Source of the DNA: Streptomyces microflavus
GTDB taxonomy: Bacteria; Actinomycetota; Actinomycetes; Streptomycetales; Streptomycetaceae
Direction: 5' to 3'
Length of the DNA: 64,000 bases
Assembly: GCF_014650075.1 (NCBI RefSeq)
Contig: NZ_BMUG01000001.1
Coordinates: 758,710-822,709, forward strand
Shown here: piece by piece, positions 35,484 through 45,603 of the stretch
Layout of the letters: the number at the start of each line of letters is the position of its first letter
Numbering within the stretch: the first letter of the stretch is position 1
Notes under the pieces: model-generated
Databases searched by the model: none
What the model was told of the DNA's origin: nothing
The model's input: only the letters and a program-made list of their open reading frames with translations
Position numbers and translations under genes: made by a program

Positions 35484-35680
35484 CCGTCTACTCCCCGGTC
35501 GTGTCAACGCCGCGACGTCGCAGGGGAGCGGCATGGGCGGCAGGTTCAGCTGTACAGCGTACGCGTGAGAGCTCCGCGCAGATCGCTCAGGGTCGGGTGA
35601 TGTTGTGCGGGTCACGTACACCTCGTGGGCGGTACGCGCGTTAGGGAGGCGAAGCGACCGGCACGAGCGAGGAGCAGCAC

Positions 35681-36448
35681 ATGACGGCACAGGTGGACGG
35701 GTCAGCAGCAGGGGCAGCAGGGGTGGCAGAGGCCGCAGGGGCGGAGTCGGGGCGGGAGTCACGGGTGCCGGGGACGGTACGGAGGCGGGTGCTGGTCGGC
35801 GCGGTGGCCCTGGTGATGCTCGCCGGCGGTGTCTCCATCGCCCATGGTGCTGCTGACGGCACGGATGGGGCGCCCGCTCCGGACAGTGGAGGGCACGCCG
35901 CCCATGACGCAGGGAAGGCCGGCGGGACCGGGAAGGTGAGCGGCGACGGAAAGGCCGCCGGGACCCGGGAGGCCCCGCTGGTCGGTGGTGCCTCCCGGAG
36001 CGGCGGGCTCTGGATGCGGGCCGACGGGGTGTTCTCCCCGCCCGGCTCCTTCGTTCCGTCCGACGCCCTCACGTACGACACCGGCCTGGTCCCGGCCGCC
36101 GCGCGGATCGAGGTCACGCAGTACGCGGACCGGACCAGCCACCGCGTCACCACCCGGCTGCGCGGCCTCGTCCCGAACCGCGGGTACGGGATGCACGTCC
36201 ACACCGCGCCCTGTGGGGCCGACCCCGTGTCGGCGGGGCCGCACTACCAGCACCGCACCTCGGCCACCGCGGACCCGGTCAACGAGGTGTGGCTGGACTT
36301 CCGCACCGACGGGAACGGGGACGGCGAGGCGGAGGCCCGGCACGACTGGGGGTTCCGGGAGGGCGGCGCCCGGTCGGTGATCGTTCACGACGCGCAGGGC
36401 GGCGCGGGGAAGCGGGTGGCCTGCTTCACGGTGCCGTTCGCGCCTTAG
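35681..36448 (+). CDS. Cu/Zn superoxide dismutase-like membrane-anchored protein
   Basis: 255 residues. The N-terminal low-complexity Ala/Gly stretch is followed by one membrane or signal segment (about 35-55), a Gly/Lys-rich linker, and the SOD_Cu domain (about 105-255). Metal ligands can be placed in GYGMHVHTAPC, GPHYQH, EARHDWGF and SVIVHDAQGG; Cys in HTAPC and ACFTV fit the structural disulphide. It should dismutate superoxide outside the membrane. Low-complexity regions before the domain make it long for the family. It has its own terminator at 36496-36540. Confidence 0.88.
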   Translation: MTAQVDGSAAGAAGVAEAAGAESGRESRVPGTVRRRVLVGAVALVMLAGGVSIAHGAADGTDGAPAPDSGGHAAHDAGKAGGTGKVSGDGKAAGTREAPLVGGASRSGGLWMRADGVFSPPGSFVPSDALTYDTGLVPAAARIEVTQYADRTSHRVTTRLRGLVPNRGYGMHVHTAPCGADPVSAGPHYQHRTSATADPVNEVWLDFRTDGNGDGEAEARHDWGFREGGARSVIVHDAQGGAGKRVACFTVPFAP

Positions 36449-36495
36449 GCGCTCGACCCGCACTCCGCGCCCTGGGCGTGAGGTCGGGAGTACGG

Positions 36496-36540
36496 CGGTG
36501 CCCCGCCCCCACGCGACAGTCGCGCGGGGGCGGGGCACCG
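36496..36540. terminator. bidirectional terminator between the SOD and DoxX genes
   Basis: A 15-base-pair outer stem (36496-36510 with 36526-36540) plus an inner 5-pair stem CGCGA/TCGCG. Convergent genes on both sides. Confidence 0.85.
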
Positions 36541-36611
36541 TACCGTCCGGGGGGCCCGGCCACCGGGTCGGCGCCGGTGGGGGTGTGCCGGGTCCCCGGA
36601 GTACCGGGGCG

Positions 36612-37058
36612 TCAGACCGAGACGGGCGTGGCCGGCTCGCGCCGGGGCTCCTCGGCGGTGACCCGCGTGGTCCGCGCCCCGAAGAGCCGGTCCAGGGCCA
36701 CGGCGCCGGGGCCGGTGAAGACCAGCAGCAGGAAGGCCCAGCAGAAGAGGGCCGAGGCCTCGCCGCCGTTGCCCACCGGCATGAGCGCCTCAGGCTGGTG
36801 GACCTTGAAGTACGCGTAGGCCATCGAGCCGGAGGCGAGGAAGGCGGCGACCCGGGTGCCGAGGCCGAGGGCGACCAGGGTGCCGCAGACCAGCTGGATC
36901 AGGGCGGCGTACCAGCCCGGCCAGGCTCCGGCCTCCGCCTCGCGGCCGCCGAAGAGGCCGAAGAGGGTGGAGGCGCCGTGGATGGCGAAGATCAGGCCGA
37001 TGATGAAGCGGAAGAGGCCGAGCGCATAGGGCTGGGCCCCGTTGAGGCGGTTGAGCAT
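36612..37058 (-). CDS. DoxX family membrane protein
   Basis: 148 residues, four membrane helices. DoxX pattern: LGLFRFIIGLIFAIHGAST, then GGREAEAG, and the end segment LFCWAFLLLVFTGPGAVALDR. DoxX proteins associate with thiosulfate, sulfenate or superoxide defence; in mycobacteria one works with SodA in a membrane oxidoreductase complex (recalled). Next to the SOD gene (convergent), it may have a related role. An iron-box-like promoter lies 51 bases upstream. Confidence 0.92.
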   Translation of the reverse strand: MLNRLNGAQPYALGLFRFIIGLIFAIHGASTLFGLFGGREAEAGAWPGWYAALIQLVCGTLVALGLGTRVAAFLASGSMAYAYFKVHQPEALMPVGNGGEASALFCWAFLLLVFTGPGAVALDRLFGARTTRVTAEEPRREPATPVSV

Positions 37059-37108
37059 GGGGGGTGGGCTCCTTCGGTCTGGGTGGGGACGTGAACCGAC
37101 TGAGCGCC

Positions 37109-37140
37109 TCAGGTTAGGGAAACCTCACTAGTGCTTGCAA
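37109..37140 (-). promoter_or_regulatory. doxX-family promoter overlapping an IdeR/DmdR-like iron box
   Basis: On the minus strand: -35 TTGCAA (37140-37135), 18-base spacer, -10 TAACCT (37116-37111). A 19-base stretch (37109-37127) centred on AGGTTAGGGAAACCT covers the -10 and agrees at 15 of 19 positions with the iron-box consensus I remember, TTAGGTTAGGCTAACCTAA. This suggests repression under iron sufficiency. Confidence 0.55.
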
Positions 37141-37172
37141 GTTCAACATTCTGTCGGCTGGCTGAAAATCGA

Positions 37173-38873
<1,701 letters not shown>

Positions 38874-38955
38874 GTGTTGCCTCCTCGCGTCGGACGTCGC
38901 GGATGAGGCTCCGTAACGTACATAACGACGGGGGAGGGTGCACAGGTTCCGGCGG

Positions 38956-39600
38956 TCAGCAGCCGCTCAGCGCCGACTGCAGGGCGCTCTTCTCGGCCGA
39001 GTCCACGCTCAGGTTGTACTGGTGCTTCACATGCACCCACGCGCGGACGTAGGTGCACTTGTACGCCGCGCGCGGCGGCATCCACTTGGCCGGGTCCTTG
39101 TCGCCCTTGGCCTGGTTGACGTTGTCGGTGACCGCGATGAGCTGGGGGCGGGTCAGGTCGTTGGCGAAGGACTGCCGTTGGGCGTTGGTCCAGCTGCTGG
39201 CACCGGAGCGCCAGGCCTCGGCCAGCGGGACCATGTGGTCGATGTCGACATCGGACGCGGCGCTCCAGGTGGCGCCGTCGTACTGCGAGTACCAGCTGCC
39301 GCTGACGGCGGCGCAGGAGGCGTCCTGCTGGACGTTCGTACCGTCGCGCTTGAGGACCACCTCACGGGTGTTGCAGGCGCCCGACTGGGTGATCCAGTGC
39401 GGGAACTTGTCGCGGCTGTACCCGCTGGACGAGCCCTCGGCGCCGACGGTGAGCTGGCCGAGGTAGGTGCGTGCGGTCGCCGCGCTGACCGGGGTGGGGA
39501 GGGCGGCCTGCGCGGTCGGGGCGGTGAGCAGTACGGAGGTGGCGGCGAGGGCGGCGGATGCAGCGACGACGGCTGAGCGACGCGCGTAGACACCGAGCAT
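38956..39600 (-). CDS. secreted HNH nuclease
   Basis: 214 residues: a signal peptide (about 1-32, ending PTAQA-A), then an HNH/GmrSD-type nuclease domain with DIDHMVPLAEAW (catalytic His), NDLTRPQLIAV and DNVNQAKGDKDP. Four cysteines suit an extracellular protein. Homologues are secreted DNases used in nutrient gain or programmed mycelial death in Streptomyces. Next to the PhoD gene it suggests phosphate scavenging from nucleic acid, which is inference. Confidence 0.9.
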   Translation of the reverse strand: MLGVYARRSAVVAASAALAATSVLLTAPTAQAALPTPVSAATARTYLGQLTVGAEGSSSGYSRDKFPHWITQSGACNTREVVLKRDGTNVQQDASCAAVSGSWYSQYDGATWSAASDVDIDHMVPLAEAWRSGASSWTNAQRQSFANDLTRPQLIAVTDNVNQAKGDKDPAKWMPPRAAYKCTYVRAWVHVKHQYNLSVDSAEKSALQSALSGC

Positions 39601-39852
39601 GCGAACTCCCTTGAGGTGGGGGGTGCGTGGGCGGGCGGCATGTGGAGCCCGGCCAGCGTGGCGGCGCCAGGTTTCTTGGGGATGGGCACCAGGTAACAGC
39701 GTGACGACATGTGCACGTCACATCAAGGGGTGTGACAGGTGCGCGGGGAGTGAATCAACCGCCGGGCGGGCGGCGGGAGTCGAAGGATGTGCGGAAGGGG
39801 CGCGGCGCCGCCGGAGCGCGGATGCCGTGCCGGCCGGTCCTATCGTTGCCGC

Positions 39853-40587
39853 GTGCTGCTTCCCGTCTCACCGGCCCTCGGGGTCGTCCTCGCCGTCCTG
39901 CTGGTCTTCGCGGCCGCCGTCGCCGCGCGCGCCGGGCTCGGCCGCTCGCGCGAGATCCTGGCGGCCGGGGTGCGGGCCGCGGTCCAACTCGCCGCGGTAT
40001 CCCTGCTGATCGGCTGGGTGGCCCGGTATCTGGCCCCGCTGCTCGGCTTCGTGGCGCTGATGTTCGCCGTGGCGGCCTGGACGGCGGGGCGGCGCATCAC
40101 CCGCAACAGCACCTGGTGGTGGGCGGCCGTGCCGATCGCGGCCGGGGCGCTCCCGGTGGTCGGGCTGCTGCTCGTCACCGGGCTCGTGCCGGTCCGTGGC
40201 CTGGCGCTCATTCCGGTGGCGGGCATCCTCATCGGAGGCGCGCTCACCGCGACCGTCCTGGGCGGGCGGCGCGCCCTGGACGAACTCACCACCCGTTACG
40301 GGGAGGTGGAGGCGGGAATGGCGCTCGGGATGCTCGACCGGGACGCCCGGCTGGAGATCGTACGGCCCGCCGCGTCGGACGCGCTGCTGCCGGGGCTCGA
40401 CCAGACCAGGACGGTGGGGCTCGTCACGTTGCCGGGGGCGTTCGTGGGCATGCTGCTGGGCGGCGCCTCACCGGTGGAGGCGGGCGCCGTGCAGCTCTTC
40501 GTCCTGGTGGCGTTGATGGCGGTGCAGGTGGTGGCCGTCGCGACGGTCCTGGAGCTGGTCGCGCGGGGGCGGCTGCACCGGGAGTGA
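39853..40587 (+). CDS. fetB: FetB-like ABC transporter permease (UPF0014)
   Basis: 244 residues from the GTG at 39853. About seven membrane helices with the UPF0014 signature GRSREILAAGVRAAVQLAAV and LPGLDQTRTVGLVTLPGAFVGML. In E. coli FetAB exports iron and protects from oxidative stress; the partner ATPase FetA is not adjacent here. Its absence next door is unusual but occurs in actinobacteria. Divergent from the HNH nuclease gene. Confidence 0.9.
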   Translation: MLLPVSPALGVVLAVLLVFAAAVAARAGLGRSREILAAGVRAAVQLAAVSLLIGWVARYLAPLLGFVALMFAVAAWTAGRRITRNSTWWWAAVPIAAGALPVVGLLLVTGLVPVRGLALIPVAGILIGGALTATVLGGRRALDELTTRYGEVEAGMALGMLDRDARLEIVRPAASDALLPGLDQTRTVGLVTLPGAFVGMLLGGASPVEAGAVQLFVLVALMAVQVVAVATVLELVARGRLHRE

Positions 40588-40623
40588 CCCTGTCCGGGGG
40601 TAGGGCGGGGCGCGTCAGGGGTT

Positions 40624-40687
40624 TCAGGCCGCGCTGATGTGCAGGCAGCCGATATGAGGAGAAGTCAGGCCGCGCTGATGTGCAGGC
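40624..40687. repeat. 23-base direct repeat, offset 41, at the HAD gene end
   Basis: 40624-40646 and 40665-40687 are identical. The right copy is the last codons of the HAD gene and begins exactly with its stop codon (TCA on the + strand). The left copy lies in the spacer between convergent genes. Confidence 0.9.
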
Positions 40688-41327
40688 GGATCGTGCCGTC
40701 CTCGGCCGTCTCCACCCGGATCTGCGTCAGGTCCTCGACATGGGCGTCCGGCGACAGGGCCGCGGCGCGCGGGCCGACGCCCACCACCCGCATCCCGGCC
40801 GCCCGGCCCGCGGCGATGCCCGCCTCGGAGTCTTCGAACACGATGCAGTCCGCCGGTCCGAAGCCCAGCTCCGCCGCGCCCTTGAGGAAGCCCTCCGGGT
40901 CCGGCTTGCTGGCGCCGACCTGTTCGGCGGTGACGCGGACGGCGGGCATCGGCAGCGCGGCTGCCGTCATCCGGGCCGTCGCGAGAGCGCTGTCGGCCGA
41001 GGTCACCAGTGCGTGCGGGAGATCGGCGATCGCGGCCATGAACGCGGGAGCGCCGCCGACCGGCACCACGCCGTCGACATCGGCGGTCTCCTCGGCGAGC
41101 ATCACGCGGTTGTCCGCGTAGTTCTCCTCGACCGGGCGGTCCGGAAGCAGGACGGCCATCGTGGCGTACCCCTGGCGTCCGTGGACCACCTTGAGTGCGG
41201 CCTCGGGGTCCAGTCCGTGCCTGAGGGCCCACCGGCGCCAGCAGCGCTCGACGACCGCGTCGGAGTTCACGAGGGTGCCGTCCATATCCAGAAGGAGGGC
41301 ACTTGCGGTGAGGACGGTGGCCGACAT
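40665..41327 (-). CDS. HAD family sugar-phosphatase-like hydrolase
   Basis: 220 residues from the ATG at 41327 with GGAG upstream. HAD motifs: LLLDMDGTLVNSD (Asp nucleophile), VTSAD, KPDPEGFLKGA (Lys) and VFEDSEAGIAAG. A small helical C1 cap puts it in the beta-phosphoglucomutase/DOG-phosphatase group. It likely hydrolyses a sugar or glycerol phosphate. The start could also lie upstream in the same frame (41546), but that extension is Arg-rich spacer. Confidence 0.92.
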   Translation of the reverse strand: MSATVLTASALLLDMDGTLVNSDAVVERCWRRWALRHGLDPEAALKVVHGRQGYATMAVLLPDRPVEENYADNRVMLAEETADVDGVVPVGGAPAFMAAIADLPHALVTSADSALATARMTAAALPMPAVRVTAEQVGASKPDPEGFLKGAAELGFGPADCIVFEDSEAGIAAGRAAGMRVVGVGPRAAALSPDAHVEDLTQIRVETAEDGTIRLHISAA

Positions 41328-41505
41328 CGGCTGGCTCCAGAGCGCGGGGGATGGTGGTGCGGTACAGAGCAGCGCCCGCCCGCCGGTCAGGGAGTGCGGG
41401 CGGGAGCCACTTTGTTCCACGAAGATACAAAAACCTGGGGCGGAAAGCCAATCCCGCAGGTCCGCCCCTGCCCGGCGGCCCGGCCCGGCGGCCCTGCACG
41501 CCCGG

Positions 41506-42708
41506 TCAGTCGCGCCCCCGACCGGTCGTCTCCGCCTCCAGCGCACGCCGGGTGTTCGGCCCGTACACCCCGACCGGGTCGCCCTGGATCGCCTTGTACG
41601 ACTGGTAGATCCGCACGGCGTTCTCCACCCGGTCGTTGAAGTTCCCGTCCGCGTTGCCGTGGTAGAGCCACACCTCCTGGAGCCGGTTCTGCAACACGGC
41701 CACCTGCGGGCCCTGGTTGCCGCGCCGCAGCGAGGAGGGGGCCAGCTCCGCGGGCGGGCCGTCGGACGGCGGGGCCGGGCTCCCGCTCGCCGTTACGGAC
41801 GGGGTGCCGGGTGCCGGTGGTGCCGAGGCGGAGGCGGTCGGGCTCGGGGTGGCGCTCTGCGACGGCGAGGCGGAGGCGGACGGCGAGGCGGATGCCGAGG
41901 GGGTGGGCGAGGCCGACCTCGTACGGGACGGAGCGGCCGAGGGGGAGGGGGACGGTGCGACGGAGGCCGCCGTCCCTTCCTCGACGTCCGGGACGCTCGT
42001 GGTCGCCTCCGGCAGGGCCTCGTCCTGGCTCCCGTCCCGGTCGAAGAGCCCTCCGGCGAAGGCCGCCGTGCCGACCACCGCGGCCACCGCCGCCCCTACG
42101 GCCAGGGCGGCGAAGGGGCGCCTGCGGCGCGGCTGCACGGGGTCGGGGGCGCCGGGGGCCGTCCCGAAGGCCGGCCCCGCGCCGAAGCCGGGGCCCGCGC
42201 CCATCGCGGCGGTGCGCCGCCTGCTCTCGTCCGCCGCGGGGTACGCGCCCGCGCCCGGGCCGGTACCCGTACCCATGCCCGTACGGGAATCCGTGCCCGA
42301 TCCCGTGCCAGGCCCCGGGCCGCCGCCCAGGTGCAGCGGCATGGTGGTGGCCGCGTCACCCGAAGCGTCCTGCACCGGCCCACCGGAGCCCGTCCCAGCC
42401 GAACCCGGCCCACCGGAGCCCGTCCCAGCCGAACCCGGCCCACCGAACCCCGCCGCACCGGACCCCGAAGCGCTAGCAGCATCCCCGCCCTCAGCCGCCG
42501 CACCGTCCCCCAGCGTCACGTACGGCCTGATCCGCAGCGGGTCGAAGTCCTCCGCCGCGGCCATCTCCGCCGACCGGGCAGCCCGCAGCTCATCCCCCAT
42601 GAGCCGGTTCGCGCCCGTATCCGTACCGCACCGGCAGGGCACCCGGTGCTCCGTGCCGGGCTCGCCTGCCGTCCGTCTACCGCACTCCGGGCATGCGTGT
42701 CCGGTCAT
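41506..42708 (-). CDS. zinc-ribbon, membrane-anchored peptidoglycan-binding protein
   Basis: 400 residues, ATG 42708 with GGGGAGGGG upstream. Order: N-terminal zinc ribbon (CPECGRRTAG then CRCG); Gly/Ser-rich cytoplasmic linker with two exact GSAGTGSGGP-type repeats; one membrane helix (about residues 205-224, AVGAAVAAVVGTAAFAGGLF); long Pro/Ser/Ala spacer; C-terminal peptidoglycan_1 domain (LRRGNQGPQVAVLQNRLQEV to YGPNTRRALEAE). It could sense or anchor to the wall with an internal zinc domain. Typical for Streptomyces; function unproven. Confidence 0.87.
   Translation of the reverse strand: MTGHACPECGRRTAGEPGTEHRVPCRCGTDTGANRLMGDELRAARSAEMAAAEDFDPLRIRPYVTLGDGAAAEGGDAASASGSGAAGFGGPGSAGTGSGGPGSAGTGSGGPVQDASGDAATTMPLHLGGGPGPGTGSGTDSRTGMGTGTGPGAGAYPAADESRRRTAAMGAGPGFGAGPAFGTAPGAPDPVQPRRRRPFAALAVGAAVAAVVGTAAFAGGLFDRDGSQDEALPEATTSVPDVEEGTAASVAPSPSPSAAPSRTRSASPTPSASASPSASASPSQSATPSPTASASAPPAPGTPSVTASGSPAPPSDGPPAELAPSSLRRGNQGPQVAVLQNRLQEVWLYHGNADGNFNDRVENAVRIYQSYKAIQGDPVGVYGPNTRRALEAETTGRGRD
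42377..42445. repeat. 30-base in-frame tandem repeat
   Basis: Two exact 30-base units (42377-42406 and 42407-42436) plus nine bases of a third, inside the Gly/Ser linker of the peptidoglycan-binding protein. Confidence 0.9.
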
Positions 42709-42873
42709 CGTGGGTCCCCTCCCCTTGAACTGCCTGCGATTATGCAGCTCGCTCCGGCGAAGCCCAACGCCCCACCGGCGCCCGGCAGACCCTCAAACAG
42801 TGCTCGGCAGGCCATAAGGGGGCAGAACGTCCAGGATGGGGGTGTAGTGGATCAGCGGATCGAGGAGATGCCC

Positions 42874-44979
42874 ATGGCCCAGCAGCTGAGCCCGCAGCCC
42901 ATGGCCCCCGGCGAAGGGCAGTCCCACCGGACCGTCCTGGTGGCGATCGGCGCGCTGCTCCTCGGCATGCTGCTCGCGGCACTCGATCAGACCATCGTCT
43001 CGACGGCGCTGCCGACGATCGTCAGCGAGCTCGGCGGCCTGGACCACCTGTCCTGGGTGGTCACCGCCTACCTGCTGGCGGCGACGGCGGCGACACCGCT
43101 CTGGGGAAAGCTCGGCGACCAGTACGGCCGCAAGAAGCTGTTCCAGGCCGCGATCATCATCTTCCTGATCGGCTCGGCCCTCTGCGGTGTCGCCCAGAAC
43201 ATGCCCCAGCTCATCGGCTTCCGTGCCCTCCAGGGGCTCGGCGGCGGCGGGCTCATGGTGCTCTCGATGGCGATCGTCGGCGACCTCGTCACACCGCGCG
43301 AACGCGGCAAGTACCAGGGTCTGTTCGGTGCCGTCTTCGGGGCGACGAGCGTGCTCGGACCGCTGCTCGGCGGGTTCTTCACCCAGCACCTCAGCTGGCG
43401 CTGGGTCTTCTACATCAACCTGCCGATCGGCGTGGTCGCGCTGCTCGTCATCGCGGCCGTGCTGCACATCCCGGTCCGCCGCGAGAAGCACACCATCGAC
43501 TACCTCGGCACCTTCCTCATCGCCTCCGTCGCCACCTGTCTGATCCTCGTGGCATCCCTCGGCGGTACCACCTGGGACTGGGGATCTGCCCAGATCATCG
43601 GACTGGCCGTGCTCGCCGTGGTGCTGCTGATCGCGTTCGTCGCCGTGGAGCGGCGGGCGGCGGAACCGGTGCTGCCGCTGAAGCTCTTCCGGATCAGGAC
43701 CTTCAGCCTCGTCGCCGTCATCAGCTTCGTCATCGGGTTCGCGATGTTCGGCGCGATGACCTATCTGCCCACCTTCCTCCAGGTGGTCCACGGCATCACA
43801 CCCACCATGTCCGGTGTGCACATGCTGCCGATGGTCCTGGGCCTGCTGCTCACCTCGACCGCCTCCGGCCAGATCGTCAGCCGCACCGGCCGCTGGAAGG
43901 TCTTCCCCCTCGCGGGCACCGCTCTCACCGCCGCCGGCCTCCTGCTCCTCCACCGCCTCACCCCGGACAGTTCGACCTGGGAGATGAGCCTCTACTTCTT
44001 CGTCTTCGGCGCCGGGCTGGGCCTGGTCATGCAGGTCCTCGTCCTCGTCGTGCAGAACGCCGTCTCGTACCAGGACCTGGGCGTCGCCACCTCCGGCGCG
44101 ACGTTCTTCCGCTCCATCGGCGCCTCGTTCGGCGTGGCCATCTTCGGCACCGTCTTCACCAACCGGCTCACCGGACAGCTCGAAAGTGCCCTCGCGGGCC
44201 GGTCCGTGCCGCCGGGTGCCGACGCCGAACGGCTGGCGGCCGACCCCCGGGCCATCCAGATGCTCCCGGCCGACCTGCGCCCCTCGATCCTCAGCGCGTA
44301 CTCCACCTCCATCACGGACGTGTTCCTGTACGCGGCCCCCGTCGTCCTCGTCGCCTTCGTGCTGGCCTGGTTCCTCAGGGAGGACAAGCTCCGGGGCTCG
44401 GTCACCGCCCCCGACACCAGCCAGACGCTCGCCTCGAACCCGGTGGAGCGCTCCTCGTACGACGAGTGCGCCCGCGCCCTGTCGGTGCTCGCGACCCGGG
44501 AGGGGCGCCGGGAGATCTACGAGAAGATCACCGCGCGCGCCGGGTACGACCTGCTGCCCGCGGCCAGCTGGCTGCTGCTGCGGATCAAGCGGCACGGCAC
44601 CGTCGAGCCCGCCCGGCTCGCCGAGGTCACCCCCGTACCGCTGCGGGTGATCACCGACGCGGCCCGGCAGGTGGAAGGGCGTGGGCTGGCCCGCCGCGAG
44701 GGGCTCCAGATGATCCTGACCGATGAGGGCGCCGAAGCCGTCGTGAAGCTCTCCCAGGCCCGGGAGGACTCCCTCGCGGAGCTGCTGGGCGACTGGTGGG
44801 GGCCCGAGCGCCCCACCGACCTGGTCAAGCTCGTCGCCGAGCTGACCGCGGAGGTCAGCGGGTCGAGCAAGGAGCGCCCGCACGAGCCGGCTCCGCCCCG
44901 CGACCACGCGGCGGACCGGCACCACGACATCGACCACCCGGACCACGGCCGCCCGGACCGCACGGACCGCACGGACTGA
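42874..44979 (+). CDS. MFS exporter (DHA2) with C-terminal winged-helix extension
   Basis: 701 residues from the ATG at 42874, six bases after GAGGAG; a nearer GTG at 42847 is possible. Residues 1-510 form a 14-helix DHA2 pump: LDQTIVSTALPTIVSELGGL, motif A GKLGDQYGRKK, motif C PLLGGFFTQH. Instead of ending there it continues for about 190 residues with a predicted winged-helix/MarR-like segment (LLPAASWLLLRIKRHGTVEP and VEGRGLARREGLQMILTDEG) and a His/Asp-rich tail. No separate regulator is nearby. The extension may sense substrate; its role is unknown. Confidence 0.9.
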   Translation: MAQQLSPQPMAPGEGQSHRTVLVAIGALLLGMLLAALDQTIVSTALPTIVSELGGLDHLSWVVTAYLLAATAATPLWGKLGDQYGRKKLFQAAIIIFLIGSALCGVAQNMPQLIGFRALQGLGGGGLMVLSMAIVGDLVTPRERGKYQGLFGAVFGATSVLGPLLGGFFTQHLSWRWVFYINLPIGVVALLVIAAVLHIPVRREKHTIDYLGTFLIASVATCLILVASLGGTTWDWGSAQIIGLAVLAVVLLIAFVAVERRAAEPVLPLKLFRIRTFSLVAVISFVIGFAMFGAMTYLPTFLQVVHGITPTMSGVHMLPMVLGLLLTSTASGQIVSRTGRWKVFPLAGTALTAAGLLLLHRLTPDSSTWEMSLYFFVFGAGLGLVMQVLVLVVQNAVSYQDLGVATSGATFFRSIGASFGVAIFGTVFTNRLTGQLESALAGRSVPPGADAERLAADPRAIQMLPADLRPSILSAYSTSITDVFLYAAPVVLVAFVLAWFLREDKLRGSVTAPDTSQTLASNPVERSSYDECARALSVLATREGRREIYEKITARAGYDLLPAASWLLLRIKRHGTVEPARLAEVTPVPLRVITDAARQVEGRGLARREGLQMILTDEGAEAVVKLSQAREDSLAELLGDWWGPERPTDLVKLVAELTAEVSGSSKERPHEPAPPRDHAADRHHDIDHPDHGRPDRTDRTD

Positions 44980-45054
44980 CGGGAGTACACGGCACCGCAC
45001 GCCCGGACCGCGCGGCCCGACGGAGCCCCCGCGCCGGGGAGCCCCGGGAGCTCC

Positions 45055-45552
45055 TCACAGCTCCTTCGCGAACCAGACCTCCGCGTACGGGTTGCGCCGG
45101 TGGAAGGCCGGCACCTCCCCGTAACCGTGCTTCGCGTACAGCCCGCGCGCCTCGACCAGGTCGTTGCGGGTGTCCAGCCGGAGCAGCCGCACCCCGAGCG
45201 CCCGCGCCTCCTCCTCGATCGCGGCCAGCAGCAGCCCGCCTCCGCCCGTCCCCCGGAACTCCGGCCGTACGTACACCCGCGTCAGCTCCGCCGAACCCGC
45301 CACGGTCTCCTCCGTCAGCACCAGCCCGGCGCAGCTCGCGGCCCTGCCCTCGTGGCGGCCGACGACGAACTGGCCGGTCGGCGGCAGCAGCAGGTCTGCG
45401 CCGTCGTCGGCGAGTCCCTCGGCCAGCTCCGCGGCGGTGGCGGGCCGCTGCCAGTAGCGGCTCGCCACCTCGTCGTAGTAGTCGCGGCGCAGGGCCGTGG
45501 CGTCGGGGGAGTCGAATCGTTCGGGGGTCACGGTCCAGTTCACGTGGGGCAT
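45055..45552 (-). CDS. GNAT family N-acetyltransferase
   Basis: 165 residues from the ATG at 45552 with AAGGAG upstream. Acetyl-CoA-binding motif RVYVRPEFRGTGGGGLLLAA (Q/RxxGxG/A) and C-terminal LDTRNDLVEARGLYAKHGYG are clear. It resembles acetyltransferases acting on small amines or antibiotics. Divergent from the serpin gene with only 51 bases between, so the promoters overlap. Confidence 0.92.
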   Translation of the reverse strand: MPHVNWTVTPERFDSPDATALRRDYYDEVASRYWQRPATAAELAEGLADDGADLLLPPTGQFVVGRHEGRAASCAGLVLTEETVAGSAELTRVYVRPEFRGTGGGGLLLAAIEEEARALGVRLLRLDTRNDLVEARGLYAKHGYGEVPAFHRRNPYAEVWFAKEL

Positions 45553-45603
45553 TCTTGCTCCTTCACGGCCGAAGGACGACGTGATTATGTGCAGGGGGCA
45601 CCA

